DNA from: Camellia lanceoleosa
Lineage: Eukaryota; Streptophyta; Magnoliopsida; Ericales; Theaceae
Direction: 5' to 3'
DNA length: 64,000 bases
Assembly (NCBI GenBank): GCA_025200525.1
Contig: CM045763.1
Span: forward strand, 154,696,246-154,760,245
Positions 46,328 through 57,833 of this stretch are shown here, in pieces. The notes under the pieces were generated by a model. The model searched no databases. It was not told the DNA's origin and saw nothing but the letters and a program-made list of their open reading frames with translations. Numbering within the stretch: the stretch's first letter is position 1; every line of letters starts with the position of its first letter. Position numbers and translations under genes: made by a program.

Positions 46328-46805
46328 TGTGAAGGGTCCAAAACTGAATGAGCCATAGACAAGTCGGCTTAGAGCAAGAAAACCCTCAAGTCAAGTCAAG
46401 CCAAGCTGAGTCAAGCCAGGTATATTTGAGGAGGATTGAATACAAGATGGCCTATGACAGTCATTTGAAAGCCTTGGCCGAGTATGACCCAGCTCAAGGG
46501 CCGAGTTGTCCAGGTAACTTATACGACGTATGAGGGGCCCAGATGTGAGGAGAGAATGTCCTGAATACAGAGGTGAGCCCCATAGAACAATATAAAAGAA
46601 GGAGCCTCATCTGAAGTAAAGGTATGTGAGAAAATAGTAAATAACTTGTAAGTAAAACAAACACTAAAATGAAAGACTAACTTGCTTGTCGAAGTGCTAA
46701 TGCCAATACGCTCGACCAGAGCGTTTGTTCCTCTTTTAGGTATCATTTCAAGGATCAGGAAAGTCTGTCTGGATCAGAGAGTATTTCCAAATCCCTTTCA
46801 CCACA
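46328..46805 (+). mobile_element. Element A 3' LTR
   Basis: The 478-bp partner of 4515-4975, starting TGTGAAGGG and ending CTTTCACCACA. TATAAAAG box at 46591-46598. A small expansion of 'tcaagccaag' units near 46394-46420 explains most of the extra length. Followed by ACCAA. Confidence 0.85.
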
Positions 46806-47590
46806 ACCAACATAATAAAATCACAACCACATCCACATCCCCTAATCAGATTCACTAAGGTATACAATCATTTTTCTTAAAATGACACATTTTTAGTGTT
46901 AATGTATGAAACAATGCTCAATGCAAGATGTATGCGTAATTAGTTTGAATTAATCGATAAGCCAAAATAAATATCTCTACTCAATAGATAAATTTACAAC
47001 AAGAAGTATAATTTCATAAATCTCAAAATGAGAGTGATAATATATATCCAATTCCATCCTCATCATCAACAGATACATTCATTTTATCTTTTCAAAACTC
47101 AATATCTTCCCTTTTTCTTTCTTAGATCAAACATTAATGATTTTCCAAATAAAACATTGTTTACTTTCAAAATCACATTTAAAGAAGGAATTTTCAATAT
47201 TTCAACACAACTCAACATTATCCACCCCTCCCACAATATTTCTCAAGAATCCATTTGAAAACCCCTCTTTACATTTCAAAAACCAAACCCTAAATCAAAA
47301 TCCTCAACCCTAAATCACTACCCTTTTTAAAATACACATAATGAAGTTAAGAATCATTCGTAAAGATTAAAGAAATCCCTACCTCAAGAGTAAAAGAAGA
47401 TGAGAACAAGTCCTAACTTGAGACAGACTAAAAAATGGTAACTTCACCAATTGAAACGTTCACCTCTACGAGCTCTACACCTTACTCCAAAGCACTAAGG
47501 CAATGAGATCAATGGATTTGGGTGTATTTGAGGTGTTTAGACAAGAACTAGAGAGAGAGAGATTGAAGAAATTAGGTTATGAGATGTTTT

Positions 47591-47629
<39 letters not shown>

Positions 47630-48110
47630 AAAAAGTGACAAAAAGGACATTTTCCTCGATCTAATATATGCACAACCTGCTCGAGCGAGCAAACCACCGC
47701 TCGAGCGTCAAACACAAATAAGTGACACCGCTCAAGCAACCAACACGGCTCAAGCACACTATGACCCCTTTCCAAAAGTTTTTACAGACTGTAGAATACC
47801 GCTAGAGAGGAAAAAAGGACTGCTCAAGTGAAAATCACCTTATTCCCAATAGTTTTGCAAACCTGCAAAAGTAGTAAGAGAACTCGAAGAGCATTTGAGC
47901 AATTAAACCACCGCTTTGGCGAACAAGAAAAGAAACAAACATCAGTTCTCTTGAAATACTAACTCCTAACTTGTTTTCCATACAACCAATAACTCCAAAC
48001 AATGAAATCCAAATAACAACAAGATAAGAAAGAGTACATACAACAATTAAAAGTATCAGATTTCGAATCCAAGAACATGAAAGGGTCAGGTTTAATCCAA
48101 GTCGCTATAA
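46806..48110 (-). mobile_element. Chromovirus 3' LTR, proximal part
   Basis: Starts on the minus strand just after the polypurine tract (at about 48110, TTATAGCGACTTGGATTAAACC, an eroded TGTAACGACC-type start) and runs down to 46806, where element A interrupts it. It contains an (AG)n microsatellite at 47592-47628 and GCTCGAGCG-type motifs near 47690. No genes seen. Confidence 0.65.
47592..47628. repeat. (AG)n microsatellite
   Basis: Uninterrupted AG dinucleotides over about 37 bases within the chromovirus LTR. Confidence 0.95.
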
Positions 48111-48126
48111 TCTCTCGCCCCTTAAG
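48111..48126 (-). other. Polypurine tract of the chromovirus
   Basis: Minus-strand TCTTAAGGGGCGAGAG precedes the LTR start. It is preceded by AATTTTGAGGAAAAAATTT, the usual sequence before the 3' LTR in Tekay-type elements. Confidence 0.65.
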
Positions 48127-48317
48127 AAATTTTTTCCTCAAAATTTAAATCAAACACCAATCACACATTGTTTCACTTGTTATAACAACTCAAGTAAGAA
48201 ACGATGATGAAACATAGCCATTCAACCCAAAACATTACACTTTTAAATCTTCAAAACATTACAACATTCATATTTTACATCACAATGAAATTTTAATATA
48301 GGCTCAAACATTAATAA

Positions 48318-49821
48318 ACAGGTCTGGATACTTCTCATAGACTTCAGCCTGATACTCTAAAGTTGCCTCCTCGACTCCATGCTGTCGCCGCAACACCTTA
48401 ACCAATAGAATAGTCTTGTCCTTTAAGGCTTGATCCTGAGTATCTAACACCCGAACCAGCCTCTCTTCATAAGAGGCATCCTCATCTACCTCTAAATCGG
48501 TCTAATCCAGCATGTGTAAAGGATCATGCTCGTAGTTCTAGAGCATACAGATATGAAACAAATCATGAACCCTAAAAAGTTAGGGCGGTAGGGCCAAATG
48601 GTAAGCTACCTCCCCAATTCGCTCTAGAATCTCAAAAGGCCCAATGAACCTTGGAGACAACTTTCCACTCTTCCAAAATCTCATCAAACCTGGCCTCGGT
48701 GAGATCTTAAGAAATATGTGATCTCCCACCTCAAAAGATAAAGGCCTCCTCCTACGATCGGCGTAGCTTTTTTGACGACTCTAAGCTGAAACCAACCTCT
48801 TATGAATAAGTGTAACCTTCTTCATTGTTTCTCAGACTAATTCAAGACCTCACATAGGTGCATCATCCACATCGGCCCAACACACAAGAGATCTACACGG
48901 TCGGCCATACAAGGTCTCAAAAGGTGTTAGACCAATACTCGCCTAAAAACTATTATTATAGGCAAATTCTACCAATGGCAAGTGCCTCTCTCATGACCCC
49001 TTAAAATCAAGAATGCAAGCCTGAAACATTTCCTCTAAAATTTGAATGGTGCGCTTGAACTGCCCATCAGTCTGAGGATGATAGGTGGTGTTAAAAGTCA
49101 ATTTAGTGCACAAGGCACCTTGTACAATCTACCACAATCAAGCCATAAAACATGGATCCCTATCAGAGACGATAGTCACTGGGACACCGTGAAATTGCAC
49201 TATATCTCTAACATACAGATCAGCAAGTTAGTCTACCGAGTCACTCGTGCACATAGGTATGAAGTGTGCATATTTGGTTAACTGATCGACTACTACCCAC
49301 ACAGTGTCGTTACTTTGTTGAGTCCTCGGAACACCCACAACAAAATCCATCGTGACAAGCTCTCATTTCCATTTGGGTATAGGTAAGGGTTGCAACAAAC
49401 TCGCTGGTTGTAGGTGCCCGACTTTCACCTGCTGACAAGTAAGGCACCTCAAAACAAATAAGGCAACATCTCTCTTTATCCCCCTTCACCAAAAATGGCG
49501 ACTGAGGTTGTGATAAATCTTTGTGCATCTTGAGTGTACCGCAAGGCCTGAATGGTGGAATTCTTGAAGTACCTCCTCTCTACACGATTCTGGCACAAAA
49601 AGGCGGTCTAAGTATCTCACGCTCGAGTCTGAATAGACATTCAGACACTTCGCTACCTTCCCACTGGAGATATTCCCTCGGATAGCCTCTACTTCGTGAT
49701 TACATTGTTGTGCCTCTATAACCTGGCTAACTAAGGTAGGTTCTGCAATTGTGGTAAATAAAGTGGCCAACTCAATAGACTTGCCAAGGTGCAAGTCAAA
49801 TTTGCCGATGGCACCCAACAT
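48318..49821 (-). pseudogene. Chromovirus integrase with C-terminal chromodomain (broken)
   Basis: The N-terminal zinc-binding part lies at 49821-49486 (ESCREEVLQEFHHSGLAVHS). The catalytic core shows VTMDFVVGVPRTQ (first Asp, about 49360-49320), IVSDRDPCF (second Asp, about 49160) and HPQTDGQFKRTIQ (about 49080-49040), where the third catalytic residue Glu has become Lys. The post-integrase region ISPRPGLMRFWKSGKLSPRF (about 48700-48640) leads to the chromodomain (SYEERLVRVLDTQDQALKDK, VLRRQHGVEEATLEYQAEVY), ending about 48318. Several in-frame stops are present, so it is inactive. The chromodomain defines the chromovirus branch. Confidence 0.8.
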
Positions 49822-49859
49822 CTCCTACCCCCGGATCGCGATACTAGCTACATTGCTTA

Positions 49860-51060
49860 TGGAATTCCTACTCAAAGCATCGGCCACTACATTTACCTTC
49901 CCCGAATAATAATGCAACTCAAAATCGTAATCCTCCATAAACTCCATCCATTTTCTTTGTCTCAAATTCATGTCGTTTTGTGAAAACAAATATTTTAGAC
50001 TCTTGTGATCAGAAAAAACTTAAAATCTCTCTCCGTATAGGCAATGCCTCAAGATTTTTAAGGCAAAAATCACTGCTGCTGGCTCTAAGTCATGTGTAGG
50101 ATAATTTCTTATGTGTTTTCAATTGCCGTGAACCATAGGCTACAACCTTTCCTTCATGCATCAATACACAACCCAAACCTTCCCGAGATGCGTCACAATA
50201 GACCGAATAACTCAAACTCCTCTTCGGAATAATCAAAACTGGAGCAGTAGTGAGTCTAACCTTAAGCTCTTGGAATGAATTTTTGTAAGCCTCACTCCAC
50301 ACAAATCTAACCCCTTTCCTTGTCAATCTAGTCAATGGTGAGACCAATCTAGAGAAATTTTTCACAAAACATCGGTAGTACCCGGCTAAGCCCAAGAAAC
50401 TCTGGATCTCAAAGGCATTCTTAGGTTGTTTCCAGTTTGCACTTCATTTTTCTTAGATGAATCTATGGTTACTCCTTCCCCGAACACCATATGGCCTAAG
50501 AACCTAACTTCATTAAGCCAAAACTCACATTTCCTGAACTTAGCATATAACTAGTGTACTCTAAGAAACTCAAGTACAACTCGCAAGGGTTTCTCGTGTT
50601 CCTCCTCGAAGGGTGTGTAGACTAAGATGTCGTCAACAATGATGACCACAGGCTCGTCTAAGAATTCCTGAAAGACTCAATTTATCAAGTCCAAAATGAA
50701 GATGGTGCATTTGTCAACTTAAAAGGCATCATTAAAAACTCGTAATGGCCGTACTACGTACGGAAAGCCATTTTCTGAATATTCTCCTTCTTCACTCTCA
50801 ACTGATGATACCCCAATTTGAAATCAATCTTTGAAAAGCAACACGACCCCTTTAACTGGTCAAACAGATCATCTATTTGCGGTAATGGGTACTTGTTCTT
50901 AATAATTACCCAATTCAACTTCCAATAATTAATGCACAGTCACAATGTGCCATTTTTCTTCTTTGCAAAGAGAGTCGATACTCCCCAAGATGAGGTACGA
51001 GGGCGAATGAAGCCCTTACCTTACAAATCCTGAAGCTACACCTTCAACTCACACAAGTCG
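49860..51060 (-). pseudogene. Chromovirus reverse transcriptase and RNase H (broken)
   Basis: The RT catalytic motif reads IIVDDILVYTP (about 50645-50612). The clearest open stretch is 50395-50090: [20 protein letters not shown], then SYSVYCDASREGLGCVLMHE with the RNase H catalytic Asp, ending KTHKKLSYT. The rest is broken by stops and frameshifts. Confidence 0.8.
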
Positions 51061-51677
51061 GCTGGTGTAAACCTATATGGTGCCATGGAAATCAAAGCCG
51101 TGCTTGGAGCTAAGTCAATAGAGAACTCAATCTCTCTATATGGTGGTAACTCTATGAGGTTTTCGGGAAAGACATCCGAATACTCTCCAACTACTCTTGG
51201 AAATTCACCCTGAATTGTACTATCCTCATCGGCTACCATGATGGCAAAAACAAAATTCAATTCTTCTCTACCATTAAGGTCATACAATGGAGGAGTATGA
51301 CTAACATTTTGGTCACACATAAAGTAGAAACACTCTCCTAATGGTGTACTCACTGATACCCTCCCATGATGACAATCTATTGAAGCCTGGTAATGAGTCA
51401 ACCAATATATATCCAAAATTACGTCAAAAGCATGCATATCAAGAATGACAAAATCGAAAGAGAGCCGATGATCTGTGACCTCAATCTCACTGGAATGACA
51501 TACTCGACCCAATGCCACTCTATCATCAATAAGTGCCTCAACCAACAGAGGAGAATCCAACAGCTCAAAGTCCAACCCCAAAGTGGATGCAAAAGAAGAC
51601 GATATGAAGGAATAAGATGCGCTAGTATCAATCAACAGATTGACAATAGAGTTGAACAACAAGAAGTTACCTCTCAC
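51036..51677 (-). pseudogene. Chromovirus protease and N-terminal RT linker
   Basis: A 213-codon open frame with the protease active site changed to LLIDTSASYSFISSSF (Asp-Thr-Ser instead of Asp-Thr/Ser-Gly). It continues AFDVILDIYWLTHYQASIDC, then VVGEYSDVFPENLIELPPYR, EIEFSIDLAPSTALISMAPY and RFTPADLCELK, which leads into the RT. The order and wording match Tekay/Del protease-RT junctions. The Gly-to-Ser change in the triad would be expected to inactivate the enzyme. Confidence 0.82.
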
Positions 51678-51689
51678 AACATAAAGTGT

Positions 51690-52134
51690 TCACCTAATCC
51701 GGTGTGGTAATAACATACACACGCCCTAAAGGCCTCTAATCCACCTGCTCACCCCTCAGAACATAGGCTTGATACACGAATTGAGTTGAAGTGGCTCCTT
51801 AATTAGCCCTTAAGGTCTATGCTGGTTGTGCTGGCTGATGGCTCTTTGTTTGCCTCAAACTAGATGCACTAGATGTGCCACCAGACTGAGGGGGAAACCT
51901 CCTCAAGTGCCTCGTGCCTACACTAATAACAGGTAGGCGGCTGCCCTCTCCCTAGGACCTGACCTTGAGAATGAGTCAAGGATGGGTTAGACTGTTGCCT
52001 TCTCCTCTCTGTGGGCAAACTGAAGACTTGTGGCCCAACTGACCACACTTAAAACAAGTGAAACCACCCTGTTACTATGGAGAAGTGGTTTGGAAATACT
52101 CTTGGATCCTGAAGGACGTTCCTGATCCTCTGAT
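51690..52134 (-). pseudogene. Chromovirus gag 3' end with CCHC zinc knuckle (truncated)
   Basis: A CX2CX4HX4C knuckle (TCFKCGQLGHKSSVCP) is encoded on the minus strand at about 52066-52019. The region between it and the protease is linker with stops. The 5' part of gag is cut off at 52134, where element D begins. Confidence 0.75.
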
Positions 52135-52547
52135 TGTCACCTAAAAAAAAAGGATTAACTCTCCGGTCCGGGGGTGCCAAAATTAGCACTCTAACAGACA
52201 AGTTAGTATGTATCTTCTCTCACTTGCTTGTCTCCTAAGTTTCTTTAATCTCTTCTCACCTCACTCTCTTTGGTTGATGTTCCTCTATTTATATTTGCTT
52301 TTGGGCCCAAGGGTCGGGCCTACTCCTAATCCATCGCATCATTGCTCATTCGGCCCTTCTGTCGTATGCCAATTCCCACTCGGCTTCTTGTTCAACTTGT
52401 TCTATGGCCGATTTATCTATTCGGCTTCAGGATCCCCCAGGGCGAAGCCGAATAGCATATATCTTGATTTTCTCCAAATTCATTTGGCTCTAACATATAA
52501 GATATATTCGGCTCTCAGAATTGCTATTCACCTAAAAAAAGCTCTCA
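52135..52547 (-). mobile_element. Element D 3' LTR
   Basis: On the plus strand it starts TGTCACCTAAAAAAAAAGG. On the minus strand it contains TATAAATAG (52293-52285) and, further downstream, TAACTTGTCTGTTAGAGTGC and TTTTGGCACCCCCGGACCGG, which are homologous to the end of the element A LTR. The boundary near 52517-52547 is blurred by a 13-base repeat (GCTCTCAGAATTG, twice). The flank ACCAAACAT(A/G)CCGA (minus strand) is shared with the flank of the element A 3' LTR. Confidence 0.7.
52285..52293 (-). promoter_or_regulatory. TATA box in element D LTR
   Basis: TATAAATAG on the minus strand, placed about 150 bp before the LTR end, comparable with the TATAAAAG of the element A LTRs. Confidence 0.5.
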
Positions 52548-52931
52548 GAATTGCCCACCAAACATCCTACTAATGCCAGTTAGTCGGTATGTTTGGTCTT
52601 GAACTTAGAGAGTTAGTCGGCGGCTTCTCTTATTCCAACACAAGTGTTAGAACATTTATGCTTTTTAAGAATCATTATAATTTCCCGCCCCTTCGTACGC
52701 TTCATTCATTTAATGCGATTTGAAACCATGTTGTCCATTCGAATGTATGTTTTTTTGAATACACAAAGCTTCTTGGTTGCCTGCCAGTTTGCCTCCTTCA
52801 TTTCATGACCTCTGTAACTTCTCTTCGTTCCTTACTGTCTTCCCTACTTCTTGTAAGTTCTCCTCTTCTCCATTTCGACTCTCATTTCCTTGTTTGTTTT
52901 TTAGTTTAGCGTACTTCCAATACTGGTTAGG
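52548..52931. other. Spacer between element D LTR and aORF1
   Basis: Corresponds to 45898-46327 in element A and would contain the aORF1 promoter and leader. It is CT-rich toward 52800-52900 (TCTTCGTTCC..., CTCCTCTTCTCC), like a plant 5' leader. No frame is visible. Confidence 0.5.
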
Positions 52932-55084
52932 ATGGCGAAACATTTGAAAGCCCTTCTTTTTACGAATCGAGTTTTTGGTTTTCGATGCCATTTTTTCATT
53001 CCTGACGACGTCCATCTGTCACTCATGGCAGAGAGCGTAATTGACATGGAGAGGACCGATGAGAGTATAATCATCTTTCCTTTCCTGTCAATCACTGAGG
53101 GCAGAGTCTGTTTCTCTCTTCACCCGTTTTTGAGGGTCGTCCTTCGTCATTGGGGTCTAATCCCTTCTCAGCCTAACGTAAACTTTTACTGAATCATAAT
53201 GGGGATTGTACGCCTTAGGCTTAATCTGGGAATCCCTGCTATTCGGCATTGCTATGCCTTGGCCAAATCCTTTGGTAGGCAGGGGCGCTACTTTCTCAAG
53301 GCCAAGGACACCGACCATCATTTGGTGACTATGCTTGCCAGCTTTGGCAAGCGTGTTGATGATGTCATGGTCGTTGTCCGAGGCAATTGGGAATTCGGTG
53401 AGGGCGAAGATCGCCTAGATCCTGTGCCTAGACGAAAAGGCGAACCAGGTGGTCGCATAGTCCATGTGTTTTTTTTTATATATTTATCCGGCTTAGATTC
53501 TATGCACTTACTGTTTTATTTATGCAGGTAACGATTTGAAAAAAGTTTTGGTCTCAGCCGACGACATTATACTTACGCAAATCAAAACCGCGCTCCAGTT
53601 CTTCGGCCTTCCAAACCTCCAAAAGCAAGGGGGGTGGCCCATATACTTCTAAGATACGAGCCAACTTACTCTACATTTTCGGCCGCAGATAACATTTCGA
53701 TTCCAAGAGACGAACAACAGTTTACGGTGCTTATTTTCCTGAACTTCAAAAGCCTTAGGGAGATTGGTCTTGAAGCTTCAGATTTAGAGCTGGCAAACGA
53801 ACAAATAATTGAAGAAGTCACTGAGCAGCCGAATCAGCCCACCTTGGATAGATCCGATAGTCTTGGGGAGGAAGTTGACGCGACTCTAAATTTGCCTTTT
53901 GAGGACGCCGGTCTCAATCCTCCATACAACCCTCCATCCACTTCAGGCTGAGCAAAGGTCTCCTTTGAAGATATTTTTACCAACTTAGGGGACCTTCCCA
54001 ACGCATATCCTGAGAACATGGCTAGGGAGTCGCTTACGTAGATGGCCAGGAGGAAAAACGCTAAGAGGATGGCCGCCCAGAAGAAAGCTGAAGCCAATCG
54101 ATCAGAACCTTCACCCATTGTCAGGCTGAGTCTTCTTCGCATGCTGCTGTGGAAGAAACGGCTCAGATTGATACCACCAAAACAGAGCACATTGTCAATC
54201 AACAGGGCAATCAGGAGGCCAAGCATAGAGGGGAAAAACGTCCCGCCGAGCACGAAGCCGACTCTGCAGAAAACCTAACTGATAAACGGCCACACATAGA
54301 GGAGTCAGACTTAGTTATGCCGTTTATCATACAACCAAGGTTAAAGAACATGCCGATTGCTTCTGATACATCGGCTATGAAAGACGCTGCTGTGGCCTTA
54401 AGCATGGCCTCTTTAATTTCCCTGCCGGTTGACAGAGCAACCTTTCGGGGCGGAGCCAGATTTGCTGTCAATAGCATTAACCGCTCAATCGGCCATATTG
54501 GTACATGACTTGAGCCTTGTCTGCAGTCTTGTGCCTATATATTATTTTTTATTTAACTCTAATTCCTTGTTTTACAGTGGGCGGGCAGGATAGTTGAGAT
54601 TGGCCGCCGTCAACATGACACTATCGAAGAAATCGATTTTCTCACAGTTGAAGTTGAAAATGAAAAGAGCAAGGCCACAGAGGCCTCTCTCAAAGCTGAG
54701 TCTGAGGTAATGGCGGCGAAGAAACGGCGAGGTTGACAAAGGCGAAAAAAGGCCAAGAGTTCACCAATTGAATTGACTCTGAGAAGAGGGCAACGCTTGA
54801 CGATGACGCTCAAGTTAGCCAAGGAGGTGATTGCCAAACTGGAGGCTAATTTGGAAGCATCGAAGAAAGCAAAGGAAATACTCAACTCCGAGATTTCTAA
54901 GGCATTCCAAGCTGGGAAGGACGCCGCCTTAGAAAATTACATGGAAGAAGTACCTGAGTTCGAGAATCGAGGCATCAAACATGGCTGGCTCAAAGCCCTC
55001 GCTGCCGCTAATGTGACATTGGCACAACCGATTCTATATGAGCAGGTGGACGTTGAGCCGCTGGAGTCTGACCTTAAAGATTGA
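52932..55084 (+). pseudogene. Element D antisense gene 1 (aORF1)
   Basis: Opens MAKHLKALLFTNRVFGFRCH. The N-terminal domain (FIPDDVHLSLMAESV, VCFSLHPFLRVVLRHWGLIP) is cut by a TGA at 53190-53192 where element A has CGA (NFYRIIMGI), then continues in frame to 53450 (SFGRQGRYFLKAKDTDHHLV). Donor CCAG|GTGGTC and acceptor TATGCAG|GTAACG (53528) bracket an intron conserved in element A. The next exon has a frameshift near 53630 (AHILLRYEPTYSTF), an acidic linker, and AVALSMASLISLPVDRATFR before a second intron (about 54503-54577). The final exon is a coiled coil (GRRQHDTIEEIDFLTVEVEN; KLAKEVIAKLEANLEASKKA) ending VEPLESDLKD. It resembles the putative gypsy-type transposon domain proteins; role unknown. 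Confidence 0.78.
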
Positions 55085-55163
55085 CTAGGGAGTAATTTTG
55101 ATTTTTGTTAGGCATCTTGTGTGCGTAGTTTTTGTAGATTTTTATTTATAGACTAGCGTATGC

Positions 55164-55181
55164 CCGTGCCTAAAGGCACGG
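55164..55181 (-). other. Helitron 3' terminal hairpin
   Basis: CCGTGCC TAAA GGCACGG: a perfect 7-bp stem with a 4-nt loop, seven bases from the CTAG end. This is the expected terminator structure of Helitrons. Confidence 0.7.
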
Positions 55182-55483
55182 TGTAAATAATATTAAGATT
55201 AAAATACAGTTATAAAAATATATGTAACAGACTATACTTTACAATTCCAAACAAATCAAATATAAAAAAAATTAAATATCAAATAATGCACACCAGCTAG
55301 TGCTCTGCAATTTAAAAGAAATTAAATATCAAGTTGATTGAGTCGATTATATGGTTTTTTTATATATTAAATTCAATATCTATCCGAAATAAGAATTAAA
55401 TTCATCAATCTCAACCATAGCCAAGTGGTCGAAACCGCCCCCATCGTATTCTGCTGATCGGGTCGGTTCTTCAAGTAATCCCA

Positions 55484-55930
55484 ACACTATTTAAATTTAT
55501 TTTTTAATTTGATAAAATTACAAATTTAATATAAAATTTAATCTCAACACTATTTAAATTTATTTTTTTAATCCGAACACTATTTAAATTTATTATAAAT
55601 TTAATCCCAACACTATTTAAATTTATTTTTTAATTTGATAAAATTAAATTTAATCCCAATACTATTTAAATTTATTATAAATTTAATCCCAACACTATTT
55701 AAATTTATTATAAATTTAATCCCAACATGAATTAAATTTAAATTTATTTCCAACACTATTTAAATTTAATCCCAACACTATTTAAATTTAAATTTAACCC
55801 CAACACTATTTGAATTTAAATTTAATCCCAACACTATTTAAATTTAATCCCAACACAATTTAAATTTAAATTTAATCCCAACACAATTTAAATTTAAATT
55901 TAAATTTAATTCTAACACTATTTAAATTTA
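55484..55930. repeat. AT-rich minisatellite (ATTTAAATTTAATCCCAACACT units)
   Basis: About fifteen variable-length units are built on 'aatcccaacactatttaaatttaaattt'. It is located near the 3' end of the Helitron-like element and is non-coding. Confidence 0.9.
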
Positions 55931-56159
55931 CCATACAAAAATAGTAGAGACTAAGAAATTGATTACAAAAAATATAACGCACACACATAAATTCTATCAT
56001 TCAACAAAATTGTTTTCATTAGAAGGTTACATGTTAGACAAAAGTTCACAACAATAGACACGTGTTTGAACAGATTAAAACCTTTACAAACAAAAGATTG
56101 AGTCTTGAAGAACAAATTGCAAATATATAAATTAGGTAAAATTAGTAAAGGGTTCAAAC

Positions 56160-57833
56160 AAAAAGTAAAATGGAAAGATCATACACAATAAATTTGTGAT
56201 TGTCTAGAGGAATCGGAGGCCCCTGTTTGAACCTGTAGCTGCAAAAAATCTCGGTTGCAGGGCAAAGATGAATGTATATAAGCTAAAGATCTTACAATAA
56301 ATATATCATTTCAATACCCATATTACATTATTCAACAAAATCCACAATTACTTTTCATCTCAGAAATCCCAATTCACATTTAACTAAAACTAAGCAGATA
56401 CAAAATCTTCAAAAATCAATTCCCTATTAAAAAAAAAATAGAAGAACATATCTCAACAAAGGTAGCAAAACCCTAATTGTGTCAATCAGTAATCGATGTC
56501 AAACCAATGTAGGAAACTATAAAGTGAATAAAATTGATAATCAAAACAACAAAATTAAATAAATAAATAAATTCAAGAACGCCATTTTGACCGACAAAAT
56601 CATATATTGCAGATGAATTCAAATCCAAATTACGATCGGATAAAACCTTTACAAAAAATTATCAGAGGTTAATCAAAGAAAAACAATAAGGTTTTTTAGT
56701 TCTCAATAGTAATCCTATAAAAGAATAAAAATATTATAATAACATGTATAGTGAGCTAAAACTTTGTGTAAGTAGAATTTTCCTTTCATTTTATTAGACA
56801 ATTAAAAAAATGTTCTAACTTTTTTTGTTCATAGAATTACATAGTCTTCGTGCTTGTTGTTGACTTGAATTGGCAAGGAGTCCGTTACAGTAAATTGGCA
56901 AGGAGTTAGTTACATTGTACTCTTATACTTTCGATCTCTTGGTGTAAAGAAATACCATTCCTTCTCTTCATATGGCTTGTAATTTTCTGTTAATTAACAC
57001 CAGACATAATATAAATAAAACTCATTGAACATGTTAGACTATTAGCTGGCCCTCATTCCTTAAAACTTCATCGAATGTTAGAATATACAATTCATAAACC
57101 AAAGAATGAATATGCATACATCACAGGAAGAAATAAAAAGAAATTAGAATGAGTTACATTACATATGATTCCAAAATTTCAATATGAGTAAGAGAAAAGG
57201 GTCAATAATCATAAATATCTCAATTATTCAAAAAACATAAATTCCCAATATTAATTTTAACCAGCTGATGTTACAGAAGTAATTGCCACTATTTGTCATC
57301 ATTTTGAATATACTAGTTTAAGCATATGCTGAAGGATTTATTACTCTTTGTACATATTTCCCTTGCCACAGTGCACAACTAACTCACTAATAAGCTGACA
57401 TTAGAGTTGCTGGATTAGAGCTCTCCAGCAGTGCTCTTTTAGTAATTTTCCTCTCTCTACACTCTTCTGAACCATCATTTCCTAACTAAAACAAAACTGG
57501 TTCCAAACAACTGCAAAATCAATACAGATAAATTGCGCTTCCTACAATGGGGTTACAGTACAAGAAGCTAGCAATTAGCCTTAGCTTTCCCTTAATAATT
57601 GATATACATATAGTTATAACAGTAGAATCCTTGCCAGAATAATGAAAAAGTAAAAAAATTGTCATCAAATTAAACCTTGAATGAATAATTCATTTCAAAT
57701 TAAGCAGGAAAATTTTAAGGAAAACCAAAGGTAAAAAAACAAACAAAATAAACTAAAAGGACCAAAATATTAACAGAAGAAAAGTACCATCTGCAAACTT
57801 TAGCAACAATGCATCATATTAAAAAAAAAAAAG
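56160..57833. other. Interior of the Helitron-like element, no recognised gene
   Basis: AT-rich sequence without protein-like frames. A few intron- or UTR-like stretches are present, but nothing that can be assigned. Confidence 0.5.

Larger units (their letters stand above)
4515..46805 (+). mobile_element. Element A: Grande-like Tat-lineage Ty3/gypsy retrotransposon, interrupted twice
   Basis: Related LTRs lie at 4515-4975 and 46328-46805 in the same orientation. They are flanked by GCCAA (4510-4514) and ACCAA (46806-46810), a 4-of-5 target duplication. Internal order: primer-binding site, gag, protease, RT/RNase H, second RNase H remnant, integrase, a tandem-repeat block, then two genes in antisense (aORF2, aORF1) and the 3' LTR. 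A 3' hypervariable tandem-repeat region and antisense genes are known traits of Tat/Grande-type elements. Removing element B (10099-38040) and a solo LTR (39038-42269) leaves roughly 11 kb. The coding region has many stops and an internal deletion, so it is dead. Confidence 0.8.
3474..52134 (-). mobile_element. Degenerate Ty3/gypsy chromovirus (Tekay/Del-like), interrupted
   Basis: On the minus strand the order is gag zinc knuckle (about 52072-52015), protease (51677-51036), reverse transcriptase/RNase H, integrase and chromodomain (ending about 48318), then a polypurine tract and a 3' LTR. That LTR is split by element A (4515-46805). The gag 5' part and 5' LTR are missing because element D starts at 52135; they may continue beyond the window. 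All domains contain stops or frameshifts. The chromodomain-bearing C-terminus plus the short leader of the protease frame place it in the chromovirus branch rather than Tat. It is the oldest layer of the nest, because two other elements sit inside it. Confidence 0.8.

Noticed and set aside
5410..48000. Possible host gene, tRNA, rRNA, CRISPR or bacterial-type operon
   Set aside because: Every protein-like frame fits a retrotransposon domain or antisense cargo; no regularly spaced short repeats with unique spacers, and no rRNA or tRNA-like fold was recognised.
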